The position numbers were made by a program, and so were the translations under genes. A DNA stretch of 64,000 bases from positions 56,394 to 120,393 of the forward strand of contig JASCIV010000002.1 of NCBI GenBank assembly GCA_030374735.1, read 5' to 3'. The notes under the pieces were generated by a model. The model saw only the letters and a program-made list of their open reading frames with translations. It did no database searches and was not told the origin of the DNA. The stretch is from Gracilaria caudata. Taxonomy: Eukaryota > Rhodophyta > Florideophyceae > Gracilariales > Gracilariaceae. This document shows positions 22,058 through 31,289 of the stretch, piece after piece; within the stretch, counting starts at the first letter, position 1, and every line of letters begins with the position of its first letter.

Positions 22058-23119
22058 TCACGAAACCGGAAGCGTAGTAGAGGTGGTACATGTCTCGGTA
22101 CTGCACGCATCGGCGGCACAAACAGCGGTGCCATTAATAGATACCATCGATTTCGGCACACATTGTTGCACCCTACACTTCGTACAAATCTCATCTGCAT
22201 GGTGATCAATATCCGAGCCGGTAGCGTAATCATCCGAAATATCGCTATGAAGTTCCATAGATCCGGCGAGATACCACGGATGTCTCTTAACCATATCCAA
22301 GGACCATCTGTGCTTTGGACTTCGCACAATGAGCTTCTTCATCAGATCCACAGCGTCTGAAGGAAGAAACGCTGGATAGTTGACCTGGCAGCGGTTGACC
22401 TTCTCCAATAACACTCGTTCGTTCGAATCATAAAACGGTTGTGATCCTGAGAGCAACACAAACAGAATAACGCCGATCGAAAAGGCATCAGATTTGGCAC
22501 CGTCATACCCCTTTAGCTGCGATCCATTCCACACCTCTGGCGCACAGTAATGCGGCGATCCGCAATTGGTACGCAGTAACAAGGAGCCGTGATCTTTCAT
22601 GGCGCTGAAGCCAAAGTCGGTAACTTTGAGATTGCCATTGGAGTCCAACAACAGATTCTCCGGCTTTAGATCTCTGTGAAACACGTGGTGCTGATGGCAG
22701 AAGTGCACGGCATCAACAAGCTGTCTGAAGTATCTGCGCGCAAGCGACTCTCGTAAGCGTCCCTGCTTTGCGATAATGTTGAAGAAATCGCCACCGGAGG
22801 CAAGATCCATGACAAGATAAACGCGGCTGTTGGACACCATCACATCGTGAAGATGGACTATATTGGGATGAGTGAGCGCCCTCAGAATGCTCATCTCGCG
22901 ACGAATATCCAGGTTTCCCGGCAAATCGTGCTTGAGCACACTGGTCTGCACAATCTTGACTGCGAAGTACTGGCCGGTTTGGGCGTGCCTGGCGCGGCGG
23001 ACCTTGCCGAAATTGCCGCAGCCGAGCGTTTCAAGCATATGGTACACGCCGACGCAGGGCGGTGGCGGCCGGTGCGTGACGAAGCTGCCCAGATACGAAA
23101 AGGCCTGTTGTAACACCAT
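22058..23119 (-). CDS. Ser/Thr protein kinase, CAMK/SnRK-like (353 aa)
   Basis: Complete kinase domain: glycine loop GCGNFGKV (33-40), catalytic Lys55 in FAVKIV, HRDLKPEN (148-155), DFG (168-170) and CGSPHYCAPEV with APE at 193-195. Overall it resembles the SnRK3/CIPK branch of CAMK kinases. No NAF or UBA domain is visible after the kinase domain. Instead there is an acidic linker and a Cys-rich tail (CTKCRVQQC, then further Cys). It is probably an active cytosolic kinase of unknown pathway. Single exon; divergent from the DUF218 gene across a GC-rich spacer. Confidence 0.9.
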   Translation of the reverse strand: MVLQQAFSYLGSFVTHRPPPPCVGVYHMLETLGCGNFGKVRRARHAQTGQYFAVKIVQTSVLKHDLPGNLDIRREMSILRALTHPNIVHLHDVMVSNSRVYLVMDLASGGDFFNIIAKQGRLRESLARRYFRQLVDAVHFCHQHHVFHRDLKPENLLLDSNGNLKVTDFGFSAMKDHGSLLLRTNCGSPHYCAPEVWNGSQLKGYDGAKSDAFSIGVILFVLLSGSQPFYDSNERVLLEKVNRCQVNYPAFLPSDAVDLMKKLIVRSPKHRWSLDMVKRHPWYLAGSMELHSDISDDYATGSDIDHHADEICTKCRVQQCVPKSMVSINGTAVCAADACSTETCTTSTTLPVS

Positions 23120-23854
23120 GGCTGAAGGGTGGATCGGCGCTCAGCCGGGAGAAAGAGTGGGAGCGAAGAAGGTATCAGCGCGCGGCACTGAGTGTGCGGA
23201 CGTATGCAGCAGTGCGGCACACTGCGACGAATACGGGGCGGCCGCGCCATAAATGAGCGCGACTGCGCGGCGCGCGCGCGCGCGCGCGGACAAGTGCATT
23301 GCAATTGAATGGGAGTTGATACGGCGCATCGTCGTCGCCACGACGCTGTCGATCGATAACTTCTTCAGCGCCGCCAAGGGACACTTCAAATTAGGTGGCA
23401 GCCGAAGCGCTGTTTCGCTTGAACTCCCCGTGCCCACGCGTCCACGTGTGGTGCTGCCATTGCGTACAGCGTATTCAGCGCTCGTCATTGGTGCGCGCAC
23501 ATCCGCCTCCCCTGCACCAGATGCAGCTGCAAAAAAATGCACGCGCACCACAGGAAAGCTCCGAGCCGCCGCGTACGGACTGCCATGTACCGAAAGCGCC
23601 CTCGCCCACAACTGCTGCGCAACCGCCATTCGCTGCCATCTCGCTCACCGCACGTTGACCGCAACGCCCATCGCGCCGCCTCGTCGCATTCTGCTCATCC
23701 GCTGCACCGCATTTCCTGCCGTTCGCCGCTGCTCCATCACCCTCTGCCCTTCTCTCTCCCCTCATTCCCTCCGGTCTGCTCCTCGCGCTTCTCCGCCACG
23801 CTCTGCTTCATCCGTGCGCTGCCCTCCGCCTCGCCCGCGGCATAAACGATCTCC
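23120..23854. promoter_or_regulatory. Bidirectional GC-rich promoter with (CG)9 tract
   Basis: The 735-bp spacer between divergent kinase and DUF218 genes is GC- and CpG-rich and carries an alternating CG run at about 23271-23288. No TATA box is evident. Long open frames here on both strands reflect the composition. Confidence 0.5.
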
Positions 23855-25618
23855 ATGTCGCTCGCAGCCTTCTCGCCGCTTTTACTGCCGCCGTGTCGCG
23901 CCAGTCCGTCCCCAGGCCTGCTCCCATCCGCACGCACGGCTCTTCCATCCCGCGCAGCATTGCGTCGCGTCTCGCCTCGCTGCGCGCTTTCTGACGCCTC
24001 CGCTGGTCGCTCCTCTTCTCAGTCCTCTTCTCCGAACCGCTCGCTCGCTAGTCTGCACGAGCTCACCGAGCGCATTGCTGATTTGTTGCACGTGGGATCC
24101 ATTCATAATGAATACTTGCACTGTCCGAAGGACGCGCCGCTGGGCTATCTGCATGCCACCACTCATGTCGTCGTCGTGTTTGGAAAGCATCTCATTCGTG
24201 ACCAGCTCACTGTCGAGTACGCCAAACGAATTATCACTCTGGTCAAACAAATTGCACGCGGCGCTCTTAATCCGCACGTAATTTGCTTCACTGGTGGCAA
24301 TGGACTCAATGACGATGGAACCATTTCGGAAGCCGCTGCTGGCTATTCATTTTTCCGCAATGTGTGCGAGGAGGCAAACGTAGACGTCTCCAGATTTCAG
24401 TTCATTTTGGAACACAAAAGCCACAACACCAAGGAGAACCTGCGAAACGTCATTGAAGAATTGCGTCGTCGCTTCGGAGCCGATGCGCTCTCAGCCTGTC
24501 ACTTTACTCTCGTCTCCAGCGACTATCATCTCATTCGAATCCAAGAGGTGCATCGACTCAGCCCCCGTCAGAGCGTCTTGTTCCCGCTCGAGGTTTCCGC
24601 TTCAACTTGGAACTGTATCTTTGCTGCTTATCCATTTTGCGTTAGTCGTGACCCTGCCACCGCCTTTCTGGGTCGGGCTGTCGTTCTGGCCAATGACCTT
24701 GGCATTCTTCACGTCAATCTTAAAGGCGCACTAGTCGACCGGGAGTTTGTGTCCAAAGAGAATCTTGATCGTCTCAACGAAACCTTTGCCAAGATGCGTG
24801 AGATGTATCGAGTAATCCACTCAAACACCTCGGCCACAGGCGGTTTCAAAACTGATATGCGCAAGCACGCTGAGACACTCGAACTTGGTATTCATCACAT
24901 TCGCGAAGTGCATACACTGCTTGGCCCGCTCAACGAAACTGGCGCCTCAGTTCCGCATGCAGATCTTGATCTTGCTCTAGAGCATCTCACCAGCGCGATC
25001 CGTGCCATGCGCTCCTCTATGGACCCTGACCGTGTGCTCAGAACGCACGACCGAATGGCCATTATTGAGGACATGATCAGCTTTGTTGCCGAACAAAAAG
25101 GCATGCCATATTCCTCAGGATCCTCAGGCTCCAATGGTTCGGGAGGAGACAATCAGCAGGATTTCTACTCCGCCCAAAACGACGATGTTTCATTTTTCGA
25201 TTCAACCGCTGGCAAGCCGTCCGATAAGCGAAAGCCGCCCACGCGCATGACCACCACCATGATCAATGAGGTCACCTGGAGAGGCGGCCAGATGTTCAAG
25301 GGCAACGGTAAGAAGATTGCTCGTGATGGACCCAACATCATCATTGCTGACAGCGCGGCTCCCGTGGCGTCGAACTCCCCTCATAAAACCTCTCCAAGAA
25401 CCCGCCGCACCGCTGCGCATTCGGACACTCTAGCGGGGGCGCTTGCAAACTCGTTGGTATCTAACCAAGCTCCCAAACCTCGAACTCCTACCAATCCGGG
25501 CTCACGTTCTCGCTCCTCTACCACTCGTAAGACCCAGACGCGTGCATCAACCTCCTCTAAGAAGCGGAGAACGTCGGCTAGAAAACTTGCCAGTCCGTCG
25601 CAGAGTGAAAGCGCTTAA
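23855..25618 (+). CDS. DUF218 (YdcF/SanA-like) domain protein with long C-terminal extension (587 aa)
   Basis: The N-terminal 50 residues are Ala/Ser/Arg/Pro-rich and look like a plastid transit peptide. The DUF218 domain covers about residues 90-290: HVVVVFGKHL, CFTGGNG, FILEHKSHNTKENLRNVIEE and TLVSSDYHLIRIQEVH. In bacteria such proteins act in envelope or nucleotide-related processes and their reaction is unresolved. The C-terminal about 290 residues are unusual: a helical segment, a Gly/Ser linker, then a disordered basic Ser/Thr/Arg tail ending RKLASPSQSESA. Single exon. Confidence 0.82.
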   Translation: MSLAAFSPLLLPPCRASPSPGLLPSARTALPSRAALRRVSPRCALSDASAGRSSSQSSSPNRSLASLHELTERIADLLHVGSIHNEYLHCPKDAPLGYLHATTHVVVVFGKHLIRDQLTVEYAKRIITLVKQIARGALNPHVICFTGGNGLNDDGTISEAAAGYSFFRNVCEEANVDVSRFQFILEHKSHNTKENLRNVIEELRRRFGADALSACHFTLVSSDYHLIRIQEVHRLSPRQSVLFPLEVSASTWNCIFAAYPFCVSRDPATAFLGRAVVLANDLGILHVNLKGALVDREFVSKENLDRLNETFAKMREMYRVIHSNTSATGGFKTDMRKHAETLELGIHHIREVHTLLGPLNETGASVPHADLDLALEHLTSAIRAMRSSMDPDRVLRTHDRMAIIEDMISFVAEQKGMPYSSGSSGSNGSGGDNQQDFYSAQNDDVSFFDSTAGKPSDKRKPPTRMTTTMINEVTWRGGQMFKGNGKKIARDGPNIIIADSAAPVASNSPHKTSPRTRRTAAHSDTLAGALANSLVSNQAPKPRTPTNPGSRSRSSTTRKTQTRASTSSKKRRTSARKLASPSQSESA

Positions 25619-26326
25619 GCGTCTTCGGGATTCATCATTCTTGCTTCTCTTAACTTGTTCGATGCACTCTGGAGGAAAAGAACAAGTGATGGAGTCGGTA
25701 GTCTCTCAACCGGAATTGGGTCTGTCCCTAATGGGTTTTGTTTTTTTTTTTTTTGTTTGCTTTTCTGGTCTGGGGGAGGAAGGGTGATTGCACTCTTCAC
25801 ATTTGTAACTATTCAAGGTCATGAAGCGAGTGTCAGTGGCATCTGTGTTAGAACACAGAGCGCTGTTGACATGCCTCTGAAACGGACCTTCATCAGACTT
25901 TCTAACAGTTCTTTTTAATGTTCAGTTTTTTATGCCACACTTCCGCAGTTTGCTTGTTGCCTAATGTATTGCGCCGCCGGACGATTGCAATCCTTATCTT
26001 CTGTGAGGCAGGCTGAATGAAGCGTTCGTTAACGTTTAAACGAAAATGATCCTCGAGAATCCCTGCGCGACAACTAGCAGTAGAAGACGAAACAGGTAGC
26101 CCTGTACAGGGTATATGTGTTCGTAAACCCACGTAACAATTTTTACATTTCGCACTCTCTTTGCTCCCTGTCTGTATTCATATCTCCACATAAGCCACGA
26201 CAGAAGCTGGGTTTGTGATGAGCAGCTTTTGCCCATCCTTCTTGGCTCGTAAGTACGCCAGACTGCAGGGATGGTTCTTCCTCCAAAAAAAAAAAAAAAA
26301 AAGACCGCGGAGGGGCTATCCAAAAT
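25619..26326. other. Convergent spacer with poly(T) and poly(A) tracts
   Basis: Between the 3' ends of the DUF218 and glutathione reductase genes. It contains a T run at about 25740-25756 and an A run at about 26285-26302. These could be decayed retro-insert tails or simple repeats. No gene seen. Confidence 0.5.
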
Positions 26327-27868
26327 TTATTGTGGGTCAGGTTCCTTCGTTCTCAAAGTCACTATCTCTTCAGCACTAACAGGATGTACAGGCATTGTAG
26401 CATCAAAATCTGCTTTTGTGGCACCAGCCTTCATAGCAACGCCTAGGATTTGAATGACTTCACCTGCGGCAGCGTCTAGCAAGTGAACTCCCACCACTTT
26501 ATCCGTGCTTTTTTCCACAATAAGCTTCATGAACGTCTTCTCACCTTCGCGCTTGGTAAGCGTGTGCTTCATTGGTCGGAATGCTGTCTTATAGATATCA
26601 ACACCAAACTTCCCGTACTTCTCCCTTGCTTGAGTCTCGGTTAAACCACAGGTACCAATGCTTGGAGACGAAAACACTGCAGTAGGAATATCACTATAGT
26701 TAACATTTCTCTTTTTGTCGCCGTAGTGAGTGTCAGCGAATGCATGACCCTCTGCGATTGCCACCGGGGTGAGACATACTCTATCGGTGACATCGCCAAT
26801 AGCGTAAATATGGTCAACGTTGGTCTTGTTCCAGTCATCGACAAGAATCTTTCCCTTGCTACCAGTCTTCACTCCGGCCACATCAAGACCAATTTCTTCT
26901 GTGAATGGAACTCTCCCTGTGGCATACATGACAAGATCCGTGTCAATCACGTCGTCATTGGTTGTGGTTACTGTTAATGATCCGTCGCTGTTCTTGACAA
27001 TCTTCTTTACTGATGAGTTGAAACGAACATCAATGCCGGTGATCCTCATCTGCTCAGCAAGGTGTCTTCGAACGTCATCATCAAATCCTCTCAAAAATAA
27101 GTCGCGTCGATACAACTGAGCAACTTGGGATCCAAAGCCATGGAAGATACACGCAAACTCGACAGCGATGTACCCGCCACCCACAACCAAAGCCCGTTTC
27201 GGAAGATCCTCAAGATAGAACGCTTCGTTACTGGTGATGACATGTTCCTTCCCTTCAAAGTCAGGCACAAAAGGATGACCACCAGTAGCCACAAGAATCT
27301 TATCAGCTGTATACTGTGTTTCACCAACTTGAATGGTATGACTATCCACAAACTTTGCTTTCCCTCGAATAAGATGGACGCCAGCCCTGTCCAACAGTCT
27401 GCCATAGATACCGTTCAGTCGCTCAATTTCAGCGTTCTTGTTACGAATCAGTCTGGGCCAGTCCAACGACGGCTTCGGAACATCCCATCCGTATGCCGTA
27501 GCATCATGAAAATCATGGCCATAGTGGCTTCCGTACACAAACAGTTTCTTCGGCACACATCCAACATTAACACATGTACCACCTAAAGGTGCGAACTCCG
27601 CTACTGCAACCTTCGCGCCATGGTTAGCAGCAATACGAGAAGCACGGACACCACCAGAACCAGCGCCTATCACAAACAGATCATATTGATAACCATGCGC
27701 AAGAGTGGATTCTCCTGCGGTTTGTGTCGTGGTTGCGGACATGGCGAAAGTGCGATGTGAACAGCTCCGATTAAGAGGAGAGAAGAACGTTAGCGATCGG
27801 GTTCTTGAAGTCAAGGAGTTGACCAGGCGCGTTGAGCGGAGAAGAACCGGCGTAACGAAGGCGGTCGG
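26327..27868 (-). CDS. GR: Glutathione reductase (513 aa from the chosen start)
   Basis: NADPH-dependent flavoprotein that reduces glutathione disulfide. Visible: FAD-binding GAGSGGVRA, redox-active GGTCVNVGCVPKKL, NADPH-binding GGGYIAVEFA with following Arg, and FAD-binding YAIGDVTDR. The C-terminal active-site segment is HPVSAEEIVTLR; the usual form is HPT, so Thr is Val here. The open frame reaches 28072. I chose ATG 27868, which gives an Arg/Ser-rich leader like a transit peptide. A second ATG at 27742 (MSATTTQTAGES) would give a cytosolic form. Single exon. A TATA-like GATAAAAGC lies about 15 nt upstream of the chosen ATG. Confidence 0.93.
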   Translation of the reverse strand, partial: PTAFVTPVLLRSTRLVNSLTSRTRSLTFFSPLNRSCSHRTFAMSATTTQTAGESTLAHGYQYDLFVIGAGSGGVRASRIAANHGAKVAVAEFAPLGGTCVNVGCVPKKLFVYGSHYGHDFHDATAYGWDVPKPSLDWPRLIRNKNAEIERLNGIYGRLLDRAGVHLIRGKAKFVDSHTIQVGETQYTADKILVATGGHPFVPDFEGKEHVITSNEAFYLEDLPKRALVVGGGYIAVEFACIFHGFGSQVAQLYRRDLFLRGFDDDVRRHLAEQMRITGIDVRFNSSVKKIVKNSDGSLTVTTTNDDVIDTDLVMYATGRVPFTEEIGLDVAGVKTGSKGKILVDDWNKTNVDHIYAIGDVTDRVCLTPVAIAEGHAFADTHYGDKKRNVNYSDIPTAVFSSPSIGTCGLTETQAREKYGKFGVDIYKTAFRPMKHTLTKREGEKTFMKLIVEKSTDKVVGVHLLDAAAGEVIQILGVAMKAGATKADFDATMPVHPVSAEEIVTLRTKEPDPQ

Positions 27869-28603
27869 CATGGCGCTTTTATCAGCACGTCGGGACAGTA
27901 GAATTGAACAGTTTGGGAAAGAGTGGCGATTGGCGAGGGGCAAAAAAGGGACATGAATCTGTAGCTGAACGGCACGTGGTTTACATGGAATTTCAGGTGC
28001 TCTTCGCTGTGCTGCGCGAGATGCAACGAATGATGCGCTGCCTGCCGAAATGCTCTCGAATGGGCCTAACATTGCGTTTTACCAACTGCCCAGAAACTTC
28101 GAACTCCCCATGTAACGGTTGCCATCTCTTGTGAGGTTCATTTGGGGTGGCTGTCATACCCACGCATATGCTTCCGTACCGGGGTTTGTTCACAGACTTT
28201 ACGCAACCACGCCAACCGACGAGAAGTTCTCGGCGTTTGGCGACTCCCCGGATTCTTCCACACGAACTTGAACGAGAGAAAGCTCAGCCGTTTTACGATA
28301 GAATATGCTATAGTCGAAGCGAACTTCTCGTCTTCGAAATGAAAAGCACCATGGCAAGCTAAAGCTAAAGACAAAGGCAACTTTGTACACCGCATTTCCA
28401 CGCGCATCTTCGGGGAATATCTTTTGACGAAGCCTTCTCACGTCCATTCGGACTTGCTCAAACCTGCCAGGCAAAGCTGACTTCTGCCGCCTCACGTCCC
28501 TAACTGGTTCTGTAGAAACATAAAACACAGTCTGTTGCTTAACAGAAACGTTAACAATGGAGTTCCCTGTAACATGCGTCTTTCGCATTGAACTCTGCTC
28601 TTG

Positions 28604-28622
28604 AGAGAGAGAGAGAGAGACA
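28604..28622. repeat. (GA)n microsatellite
   Basis: Pure GA run of about 19 nt in non-coding DNA. Confidence 0.85.
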
Positions 28623-29182
28623 AATGACCTAATTCGTGTTCTCAATGACCAAAGTTCTGACCGGGCCAAAGTGACAGAATAGAATCGCTTCGAGTAGTAA
28701 ATAGTGAGCGACAAGTTGATCCGATCACTCCGAAGGTCCTGTAACAAAGTCCTGGAGGACATCATCCATAAACTCAGATTGTACGCATGATCCCCTACAT
28801 GCAATGGCTTTCGCGCGCGCCCAAGCTTCGTCATACACCAGATGAGTTCTCGGTCTCATATATAGGGATACCAAATTAAATACAAGCGGTGAGAAAACAA
28901 ATAAAGGTCCACTTTAGAGCCCCGTTGATTGCAGCCACTACAATGAAATCTTGTTCTAAGATGTTCGGGTCTTCAGCACACTCCAGCGTGCGAGTACTTG
29001 ACGTACGCAGTTCGTGAGAGAGAGAGATCTTGTGTGGAGCAACACGACGGACTTCTTCCAATTTAGATGGAGTTGTTATTTCACTATCTTTTATATGATT
29101 AGGAATTACTAAAAAGGTGTTCAACAACTTTTCATGACCAGAATCCTTCTGGTTAGGTTTGGCTAGAAAGGATGTCGTTGAG

Positions 29183-29317
29183 ATATAAGGATAACCTCGG
29201 ACTTTTACCTACCAAGGGTAAGGGTAGACAAGACCAAAGTTGAAAGGGTTGTTATGATTCTACAACGGTAGCTTACTGTGACCCTTCCTATGTGCACCTT
29301 CGTACTGTACCCTTGTA
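29183..29317. mobile_element. Probable short non-autonomous element
   Basis: The left side carries TATAAGGATAACC (from about 29184). The same 12-mer TATAAGGATAAC adjoins another copy at 48978-48989 (reverse strand). The right side ends in TACCCTTGTA (29308-29317), the recurrent terminus. The outer left terminus is degenerate, so boundaries are approximate. Confidence 0.35.
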
Positions 29318-30040
29318 TGGAAGAATATGCCAACACAGAAGCATTAAATTACACAATTGGTTCTCTGTAAGAATTGAACCGAACAGGTGCACCCTGGTTG
29401 AACTCGCCATCCCCGACCCGCTCCGCTGTTTAACGTTCAGCCGTGGTCACAAGGGAAGGTCTACAAACCTCAAGCATAACGTTACGGCGGTATTTGCAGG
29501 AGTTCACCATAAAGAAGAAGGCACTGTGTACTGAGATGGCCCTTTAAGTGGTTTTCTATCCTATTCTGGAACAGAACGCGATCAAAAACGACACTGCTTA
29601 TCCCCCAACATTTGCCGTCTTGAGCTCCGCAGGAAGTGAATTCTTCGATTTCCGAACAGCTGTCATCAGGACTTTGTTCGCAGTGTGAGTGATATACGTA
29701 TTGGGATTCAAGGCTGTAATAAGCCTAAGAAGTTTGCGACTCATGGGAGGAGAAACTCCAATATCTCCCAAATCGTCAAGACTGCTCGCTGTGGGCAGTT
29801 CGCTCGTGGCAACTATCGCAGTGTTGATGTCAATGCCACAGACCACACAAAGGGGGCGAGAGCATGTGCTAACCGGTGTCCAAAAAAGGCTTAACGGTCT
29901 TTGGCTTTCTATTTCAACTTTGGATGAAGAGGAGGCTGCTCGCATAAGGAGATATCAAGAAAGACAGAGGGAATCATAGATGATTTTTGCTTGTAATATG
30001 CTGAGCATGTGTGTCGCCGGGAAACGTACTGCACATGTGT

Positions 30041-30922
30041 TCATTTACGAAAACGATAATAAACAATAGCAACAACACCGATAAACACAGATCCAAGCAG
30101 CAACTGATTTGAAAGATTCCGCATATCTGGGGCACCTATACTAAGCCACTTTCGGCTTTGGTCGAATTGCTCAGTTTTCCTTCTCCACTTTCCTTGTTTA
30201 ACTTCATTAACGATCTTTTGAGTGTCGTCACTGGCAGGTGTGAGTGCATCATCTCCATGCACGTCAATGATGTCTGTACGAGCACCAAGCGAAAGGAGCA
30301 GACCGACCATCTCGGAATGGTCGCAACACACAGCATAGTGTAAAGCAGTCTGCCCTTCCTCGTCGACAGCGTTGAGATCCGCTCCTGCGTCGACTAGAAC
30401 ATCGACAACCTGAAATTCATTCCTATCAACAGCTCGCATTAAGGGGGTAAGGCCATCCCGATCCTTGTAATCTGGAGATATGCCTTGTTTTGTCAAACAA
30501 TTAACTACTGCATCTATGTTACCGACGGTAGCCCAGTAACATATATCAGATTGTTGTTCGGAGTCCTCTTCACTCTCAGGAGAAAAGTCAAACCCCGCTG
30601 AGACCTTGTTGCCGAATCCAGATCCTTGCTTCGACACAGACGACTTCGATGTCGGGGCGTTACGGAGCTTCGACACAAGCTCAGCATATTCTCTCATCGC
30701 TTCCTCCCGCTCCAAATGACTGCTCGCTTGCCACGCGGTCCATTTCGCGAATCCAGTGGGATCAAGAAAAGCCGATGGTCCTTGATTCGGTGCAGCACCT
30801 TTCTTAACTACAGAATACAAGCCATATAGTTCTAATTGTTCTTCTTGACCAACGTTACCAAGTCTTCCTGATGACACGAGCTGCGCTGCTTCTTCAAAAG
30901 CAGCTTCAGGCTCAGTCGCCAT
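30041..30922 (-). CDS. Acyl-CoA-binding protein with ankyrin repeats and C-terminal membrane anchor (293 aa)
   Basis: Start taken at MATEPEAAFEEAAQLV (30922); the frame extends to 31012 but the domain begins here. Residues 5-90 are an ACB domain: LELYGLYSVVKKGAAPNQGP, then FAKWTAWQASSHLEREEAM. Residues about 125-225 are ankyrin repeats (DGLTPLMRAVDRNEF, EGQTALHYAVCCDHSEM). Residues 273-290 are a single hydrophobic helix followed by YYRFRK, a tail anchor. ACB proteins bind long-chain acyl-CoA esters; ankyrins recruit partners. Plant ACBP1/2 carry their membrane segment at the N-terminus, so the C-terminal anchor is different. Single exon. Confidence 0.9.
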   Translation of the reverse strand: MATEPEAAFEEAAQLVSSGRLGNVGQEEQLELYGLYSVVKKGAAPNQGPSAFLDPTGFAKWTAWQASSHLEREEAMREYAELVSKLRNAPTSKSSVSKQGSGFGNKVSAGFDFSPESEEDSEQQSDICYWATVGNIDAVVNCLTKQGISPDYKDRDGLTPLMRAVDRNEFQVVDVLVDAGADLNAVDEEGQTALHYAVCCDHSEMVGLLLSLGARTDIIDVHGDDALTPASDDTQKIVNEVKQGKWRRKTEQFDQSRKWLSIGAPDMRNLSNQLLLGSVFIGVVAIVYYRFRK

Positions 30923-31116
30923 ACCCCAGTTGCGGCTTATTGGAATTACCTTCTGACAGAAGTGCGATGAAGCATCCTGGCGGTCGCAAGCAGCAGCCCA
31001 ACTTGGAAACACTCATTTCGTGGCTGTTTTGGATGATTTTGACTCATTATTTCTATGGACACTCGAAATTCTACTGATGTGTACGATACCCACTGAACAA
31101 GACAACGTTGTTGTTG

Positions 31117-31125
31117 TTTATAAAG
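31117..31125 (+). promoter_or_regulatory. TATA-like element TTTATAAAG
   Basis: Lies 165 bp upstream of ATG 31290 and about 200 bp from the divergent ACB gene start. A possible core promoter of the plus-strand gene; the 5' UTR would be about 135 nt. Confidence 0.4.
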
Positions 31126-31289
31126 CTGATTCCGTCGCACCCGCCCGCACTTCTAATTCAACCCTTGCTTCCATCTTCGACTTTCTACAACTCTCAAAGG
31201 AGTATTAGAAAGCTTCCGGCTAACAAAATCCTCCCTTACATTTCGAGAAGAAACATTTTCGAAGCCAAACCGGTACAAAGCACAACATC

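Larger units (their letters stand above)
27869..30040. other. Intergenic region with repeat debris
   Basis: Contains a GA microsatellite (28604-28622) and a probable short repeat element between about 29170 and 29317. A 211-codon frame on the minus strand (28199-28834) has no domain and spans the GA run, so I do not call it. Small frames near 29600-29980 are equally unsupported. Confidence 0.5.

Noticed and set aside
23253..24281. 342-codon plus-strand frame upstream of and overlapping the DUF218 gene
   Set aside because: It is a GC-driven frame; the overlapping frame encodes the recognisable DUF218 domain.
25740..26302. Opposed poly(T) and poly(A) tracts as ends of a retro-insert
   Set aside because: No target duplication or coding remnant between them; simple repeats suffice.
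28199..28834. 211-codon minus-strand frame
   Set aside because: It runs through a GA microsatellite, which keeps frames open, and shows no domain.
29372..29400. T-arm-like sequence near 29372-29400 (minus strand)
   Set aside because: No matching acceptor, D-arm or anticodon arm could be folded around it.
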